Shown: positions 60,643 through 64,000 of the stretch, one piece after another
Layout: the number at the start of each line of letters is the position of its first letter
Numbering within the stretch: position 1 is the stretch's first letter
NCBI GenBank assembly: GCA_017513245.1
Contig: JAFXGK010000010.1
Span: 39,119-103,118, forward strand
Direction: 5' to 3'
Source: Clostridia bacterium
GTDB taxonomy: Bacteria; Bacillota; Clostridia; Oscillospirales; Acutalibacteraceae
DNA: 64,000 nucleotides
Position numbers and translations under genes: made by a program
Notes under the pieces: generated by a model
The model's input: only the letters and a program-made list of their open reading frames with translations
What the model was told of the DNA's origin: nothing
Databases searched by the model: none

Positions 60643-61347
60643 TTACGCCCAACGCTTTTTATCGAGCACGCGAACCGTTAAGAATACAAACAGGAAAGCA
60701 ACGCTCAAGAAGAATATAATGCTGGAGAAATTAATAATGCCTGCAAAGAAGGGCTGGTATCTGCCCATAAAGGAAAGGTGACCTGCGAGGGTCATTATCC
60801 ACTTTACGTTGGTCATTGCCGCGAAGGAATCGATCATATAAAGCACGAGCGAAACCACAAGGCTTACAACGGCGGCCACCACCTGACTCTCGGTAAGCGA
60901 CGAGATAAACATACAAATCGCTATCAGCGCAGCGCCGTAAAGCAGCACGCCGAAAAGCGCGCCGATATAATAAAGCCAGTTAAGTGTTTCGAGCTTGGTC
61001 GTTAAAATTATCTGGAAGATAAGGGTGGGCGCATAGGAAATTGCAAACACCGAAAGCGCGGCAAAAAACTTACCCGCTACGATGCCCCAAAGGCTAACGG
61101 GCGAAGTGAGCAGCACCTGGTCGGTGCGCTGCTTGCGCTCTTCGCTGAAAAGTCGCATGGTGAGCACCGGCACCGCCAACATAACGACGGTTAACGTGCT
61201 GGAGATAACAAATTCGTTCTCGGCGTAGCCTGCCGAAAACATATAAACGAAGAAAATTCCCTCGAAAACAGCCATTGCCGCAATGATAAGATATCCGAGC
61301 GGCGAGGAGAAATAGGCGCGAAATTCGCGTTTAAATATAGCGGTCAT
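60643..61347 (-). CDS. ABC-2-type transporter permease (GldF-like)
   Basis: 234 aa, six helices. IFKREFRAYFSSPLGYLIIAAMAVFEGIFF, RLFSEERKQRTDQVLLTSPVSLWGIVAGKFFAA and YQPFFAGIINFSSIIFFLS match the GldF/NatB class. It shares a base with the ATPase gene and lies 14 bases before the GldG-like gene. Confidence 0.88.
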   Translation of the reverse strand: MTAIFKREFRAYFSSPLGYLIIAAMAVFEGIFFVYMFSAGYAENEFVISSTLTVVMLAVPVLTMRLFSEERKQRTDQVLLTSPVSLWGIVAGKFFAALSVFAISYAPTLIFQIILTTKLETLNWLYYIGALFGVLLYGAALIAICMFISSLTESQVVAAVVSLVVSLVLYMIDSFAAMTNVKWIMTLAGHLSFMGRYQPFFAGIINFSSIIFFLSVAFLFVFLTVRVLDKKRWA

Positions 61348-62330
61348 TACTTATTCTCCTCCTTCTCTTTTTTGCCCGAAAGCAGCTGCTCGCTGCCCGA
61401 GGTTTCGTCGGTAAGACGCAGGAATATCTGCTCAAGGGTCAGAGCGCTGCTGCGAAGCTCCATAATGGGCCATTTGCGGTCGGAAAGACGCTCGAACATA
61501 TCGCGGCGAACGTCTGCCCCGTTCTCGGGCATAACGCGGAAGCTTACGGAGCCGTCCGTGCCCTTGCCGAGGCTTTGAACGCTCTCTACGCCCGTGATAC
61601 CGGAAAGCAGTTTTTCAACGTCCTTTTCGGGGCCGAGCACCGAAACCTCAAGCGAATTGTCGGCCGAGATGCGGGCCGAAAGCTCCTCGGGGGTGCCGTC
61701 GGCAACCATATTGCCCTTGTTAATTACTATAATTCTGCCGCATACCGCCTGAATTTCGGACAGGATATGGGAAGAAACGATGATGGTGTGATTGCGGCTG
61801 AGCTTGGCAATCAGATTGCGAATTTCAATTATCTGCTTGGGGTCAAGGCCAACCGTCGGCTCGTCGAGAATGAGCACGTCGGGGTTGCCCACAAGAGCCT
61901 GCGCAATGCCGACACGCTGACGGTAACCCTTTGACAGAGTTTTGATAAGGCGGTTTTCAACGTTATCAATCTTTACAAGGCGGCATATCTCGCTGATGTG
62001 CGGCTTTTTGGGCAGCTTTACCTTTTTAAGGTCGTAAACGAAGTTTAAATACTCCTTTACGCTCATATCGGTATAAAGCGGCGGAATCTCGGGCAGGTAG
62101 CCTATGCGACGCTTGGCCTCGGCCGGCTCGTCCATAATATCGTAGCCGTCGATGGACGCCTTACCCGCGGTGGCCGAAAGATAGCCCGTAAGTATGTTCA
62201 TAATGGTCGATTTGCCTGCGCCGTTGGGACCGAGGAAGCCTACAACCTCTCCGTCCTCAATCTTAAAGCTTACGTCGCTTACGGCCAGGTGATTTCCGTA
62301 CCTTTTGGAAAGTCCGGTAACTTCGATCAT
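61347..62330 (-). CDS. ABC transporter ATP-binding protein (GldA/NatA-like)
   Basis: 327 aa from the ATG at 62330 (GGAGG upstream; the open frame runs to 62414 without support). Walker A GPNGAGKST (near 38), signature-like LSKGYRQRVGIAQAL, Walker B VLILDEPTVGLDPKQ. C-terminal extension of about 100 residues (EVSVLGPEKDVEKLLSG...) as in drug/lipid exporters. First gene of the A-F-G-DUF4340 operon; the exported material is unknown. In Bacteroidetes the homologues serve gliding; here no motility is implied. Confidence 0.9.
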   Translation of the reverse strand: MIEVTGLSKRYGNHLAVSDVSFKIEDGEVVGFLGPNGAGKSTIMNILTGYLSATAGKASIDGYDIMDEPAEAKRRIGYLPEIPPLYTDMSVKEYLNFVYDLKKVKLPKKPHISEICRLVKIDNVENRLIKTLSKGYRQRVGIAQALVGNPDVLILDEPTVGLDPKQIIEIRNLIAKLSRNHTIIVSSHILSEIQAVCGRIIVINKGNMVADGTPEELSARISADNSLEVSVLGPEKDVEKLLSGITGVESVQSLGKGTDGSVSFRVMPENGADVRRDMFERLSDRKWPIMELRSSALTLEQIFLRLTDETSGSEQLLSGKKEKEENK

Positions 62331-62434
62331 GTTTTTACCTCCAATACTGCTGTTTGCAAACAGAAAATGTTTTAGAATAATGTTATCAAACAAATTTACT
62401 TTATTTGTAAACATTTATTTAACAAATCATATTT

Positions 62435-62463
62435 ATTATATAACTATACGGTCTTTTATGCAA
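62435..62463 (-). promoter_or_regulatory. Promoter of the GldA/F/G-like operon
   Basis: Minus-strand TTGCAT (62463-62458), 17 bp, TATAAT (62440-62435). Confidence 0.78.
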
Positions 62464-62517
62464 GATTTTATTGACGGCAAAAGAATTTTGCTATAAAATA
62501 CTATGGAGGTGATTTTA

Positions 62518-63768
62518 ATGGCAGAAATCAAGCCGTTTCGCGCACTGCGCTTTACCGAAAAGGCAGGCGCTATAAATGAACTTTGCTGTCCTCCGTACGA
62601 TATTATAAGTGCAGACGAGCAGAAAGCATATAAAGAGAAAAACCCCTATAACATTATAGGCCTTGAACTTCCCGGCAAGGAGGCCGCCGACTACGAGGCT
62701 GCCGCTAACCGCCAGAACTCTTGGATAGAAAACGAGATTTTAAAGCAGGACGATAAGGACACCATTTATATCTATGAAGAAGATTTTGAGGTGGCCGGTA
62801 AGCGCTACTCCTTCAGAGGAATCGTGTGCCGCGTTAAGCTTTATCATTTCAGTGAGAACGTGGTTCTCCCCCACGAGGAGACCTTAAACGGCGCAAAAGA
62901 GGACCGTTTCCGTCTTATGACCGCAACCGGTTCCAACTTCAGCCAGATTTATTCGCTTTACCACGATGACGGCTCAACCGCCGCTACCGTTGCCGAGAAT
63001 TCAAGCTCGGCCGCCGAAATCGAGTTTACCGACGGGGACGGCGTTACCCACCGTATGTGGAGAATCACCGATGACGCAGAGATTTCAAAACTTTGCGCCC
63101 AGTTTGCCGACCGCAAGCTCTACATAGCCGACGGTCATCACCGCTATGAAACCGCCCTTCGCTACCGCGACAGCGTCGGTCACGCAGGCGCCAGCGACTA
63201 CGTTATGATGTTCCTTATTAATATGGATAACAGCGGTCTTGTCGTATTCCCGACCCACCGCATTATAAACGGACTCGATTCCTTCGACACCGCCGCAGTT
63301 CTTGACGGCTGCCGCGAGGATTTCGAGGTTTTGGCGGTAGAAAAGGCCGATATCCAGCCGATGCTTGATAAAAAATATGCCGAAAACAAAAAGGCCTTCG
63401 GCTTCTACGACGGCAAAAACGCATACCTTTTAACCCTTCGCGACACCGCCGTTATGGAAAAGGTGCTTCCGAACGCTTCTAAGGCGCTTCGCGAGCTCGA
63501 CGTTTCGGTGCTGCACAGCCTGCTGCTTGAGCGCATTTTAAAAATAGATAAGGAAAATATGGCCAACCAGAAAAACCTTACCTATACCCGCAGCGCTGAC
63601 GAGGCCTTCGCCGCCGCCGAAGCCGGCGCCGACGCTTGCTTTATCCTTAACCCCACCAGAGTTGAGGAGATTGCCGCAGTAAGCCAGGCAGGCGAAAAAA
63701 TGCCGCAGAAATCGACCTATTTCTACCCGAAGCTTATAACGGGACTCGTAATGAATAAGATTCTGTAA
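62518..63768 (+). CDS. DUF1015 family protein
   Basis: 416 aa from the ATG at 62518 (GGAGGTG upstream). Typical opening IKPFRALRFTEKAGAINELCCPPYDII, then PHEETLNGAKEDRFRLMTATGSNFSQIYSLY and YIADGHHRYETALRYR, the conserved core of this family. Cytoplasmic. No reaction that I can name with confidence is established for these proteins, though they are widespread in anaerobes. Confidence 0.88.
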   Translation: MAEIKPFRALRFTEKAGAINELCCPPYDIISADEQKAYKEKNPYNIIGLELPGKEAADYEAAANRQNSWIENEILKQDDKDTIYIYEEDFEVAGKRYSFRGIVCRVKLYHFSENVVLPHEETLNGAKEDRFRLMTATGSNFSQIYSLYHDDGSTAATVAENSSSAAEIEFTDGDGVTHRMWRITDDAEISKLCAQFADRKLYIADGHHRYETALRYRDSVGHAGASDYVMMFLINMDNSGLVVFPTHRIINGLDSFDTAAVLDGCREDFEVLAVEKADIQPMLDKKYAENKKAFGFYDGKNAYLLTLRDTAVMEKVLPNASKALRELDVSVLHSLLLERILKIDKENMANQKNLTYTRSADEAFAAAEAGADACFILNPTRVEEIAAVSQAGEKMPQKSTYFYPKLITGLVMNKIL

Positions 63769-63771
63769 CCC

Positions 63772-63803
63772 AAAAACCCGAGGTTTTTTACCCTCGGGTT
63801 TTT
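63772..63803 (+). terminator. Terminator after the DUF1015 gene
   Basis: 12-bp stem AAAAACCCGAGG / CCTCGGGTTTTT, 8-base loop, T-rich downstream. Confidence 0.9.
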
Positions 63804-63820
63804 CTTTTTAAAAAAATATG

Positions 63821-63849
63821 TTGACAAACCGAAAATCATATATTATAAT
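63821..63849 (+). promoter_or_regulatory. tRNA operon promoter
   Basis: Consensus TTGACA, 17 bp, TATAAT, 15 bases before the first tRNA. Confidence 0.9.
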
Positions 63850-63864
63850 GAATCGGTCGCAAAT

Positions 63865-63941
63865 GGCGGCTTAGCTCAGTTGGCTAGAGCATTCGGTTCA
63901 TACCCGAAGTGTCGTAGGTTCAAGTCCTATAGCCGCTACCA
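63865..63941 (+). tRNA. tRNA-Met (CAU), elongator
   Basis: 77 nt with encoded CCA. Acceptor GGCGGCT / AGCCGCT (G1-U72 pair as in Bacillus tRNA-Met), D arm GCTCAGTTGGCTAGAGC, anticodon loop TTCATAC, T arm GTAGGTTCAAGTCCTAT. It lacks the initiator C1-A72 and triple G-C anticodon stem, so it is elongator Met; a tRNA-Ile2 reading (lysidine-modified) is less likely. Confidence 0.9.
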
Positions 63942-64000
63942 GGCCCGGTGGTCAAGAGGCCTAAGACACCGCCCTTTCACGGCGGTAACACGGGTTCGAA
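63942..64000 (+). tRNA. tRNA-Glu (UUC), cut by the window end
   Basis: It starts directly after the tRNA-Met CCA: GGCCCGG acceptor, anticodon stem CCGCC / GGCGG with loop CTTTCAC (anticodon TTC), then the start of the T arm ACGGGTTCGAA. The 3' acceptor half lies outside the window. Confidence 0.9.

Overview
The window looks like a chromosomal segment of a gut-type anaerobic Firmicute (class Clostridia, Oscillospiraceae/Ruminococcaceae-like). The reasons are: strong AGGAGG ribosome sites with frequent TTG/GTG starts, TTGACA-17-TATAAT promoters, a membrane pyrophosphatase of the K+-dependent sequence type, a VanR/VanS-type two-component system, rubrerythrin, AsnA, a glycyl-radical microcompartment locus and Rnf-type membrane genes. 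No rRNA, CRISPR array, phage structural gene, transposase or integrase was seen. This assignment is inference from gene content.

Layout. 1-7.3 kb: end of a capsule/exopolysaccharide operon (glycosyltransferase end, pyruvyl transferase, Wzx flippase, and the three enzymes that make UDP-N-acetyl-L-fucosamine, with a nucleotidyltransferase-family gene between them). 7.3-10 kb: a lipoprotein, an unassigned promoter-to-terminator noncoding transcript (about 270 nt, minus strand), an alkyltransferase and asnA. 10-14 kb: two tandem GH123/DUF4091-like proteins plus a GH130 phosphorylase. 14-20.6 kb: a divergent SLOG/XRE pair between matching terminators, a Met gamma-lyase-family PLP enzyme, PAP2 phosphatase-rubrerythrin, a nitrilase-GDPD fusion and a D,D-carboxypeptidase. 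20.6-25.7 kb: a reduced Rnf-like membrane cluster (D, a G-like stub, E, A) divergent from zur-znuACB. 25.8-28.8 kb: initiator tRNA-Met followed by two AT-rich gene modules, each flanked by the same 17-bp inverted repeats. 28.9-37 kb: a YhbD/bactofilin pair, a beta-propeller protein, ferritin, a ZIP transporter, a lipoprotein, an MFS transporter and an AT-rich DUF4417 gene with a fragment of a paralogue beside it.

37-50.6 kb holds a complete-looking, B12-independent fucose/rhamnose-type (GRM5-like) bacterial microcompartment locus on the minus strand. Fuculose-phosphate aldolase yields lactaldehyde and DHAP. The glycyl-radical diol dehydratase with its activase makes propionaldehyde from 1,2-propanediol. 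CoA-acylating aldehyde dehydrogenase, PduL and an alcohol dehydrogenase dismutate it to propionyl-phosphate and propanol inside a shell of five BMC-H, one BMC-P, one PduT-type BMC-T and one PduU-type protein. No propionate kinase (PduW/AckA) is in the window. Two promoters carrying the same 13-bp element drive the two halves, and a DeoR-type regulator lies in the operon.

50.9-64 kb: hppA, a VanRS-like pair, a C39-like lipoprotein whose ribosome site lies inside a terminator hairpin, an AEC transporter, a HAD phosphatase, a GldA/F/G-like ABC system with a DUF4340 protein, a DUF1015 protein, and the start of a tRNA operon (tRNA-Met, tRNA-Glu cut by the window end).

The best candidates for something undescribed are the inverted-repeat gene modules downstream of tRNA-fMet, the noncoding RNA at 7.9-8.1 kb, the Rnf-like core that seems to have lost its iron ligands, and the BMC-H shell protein with a built-in second start site.
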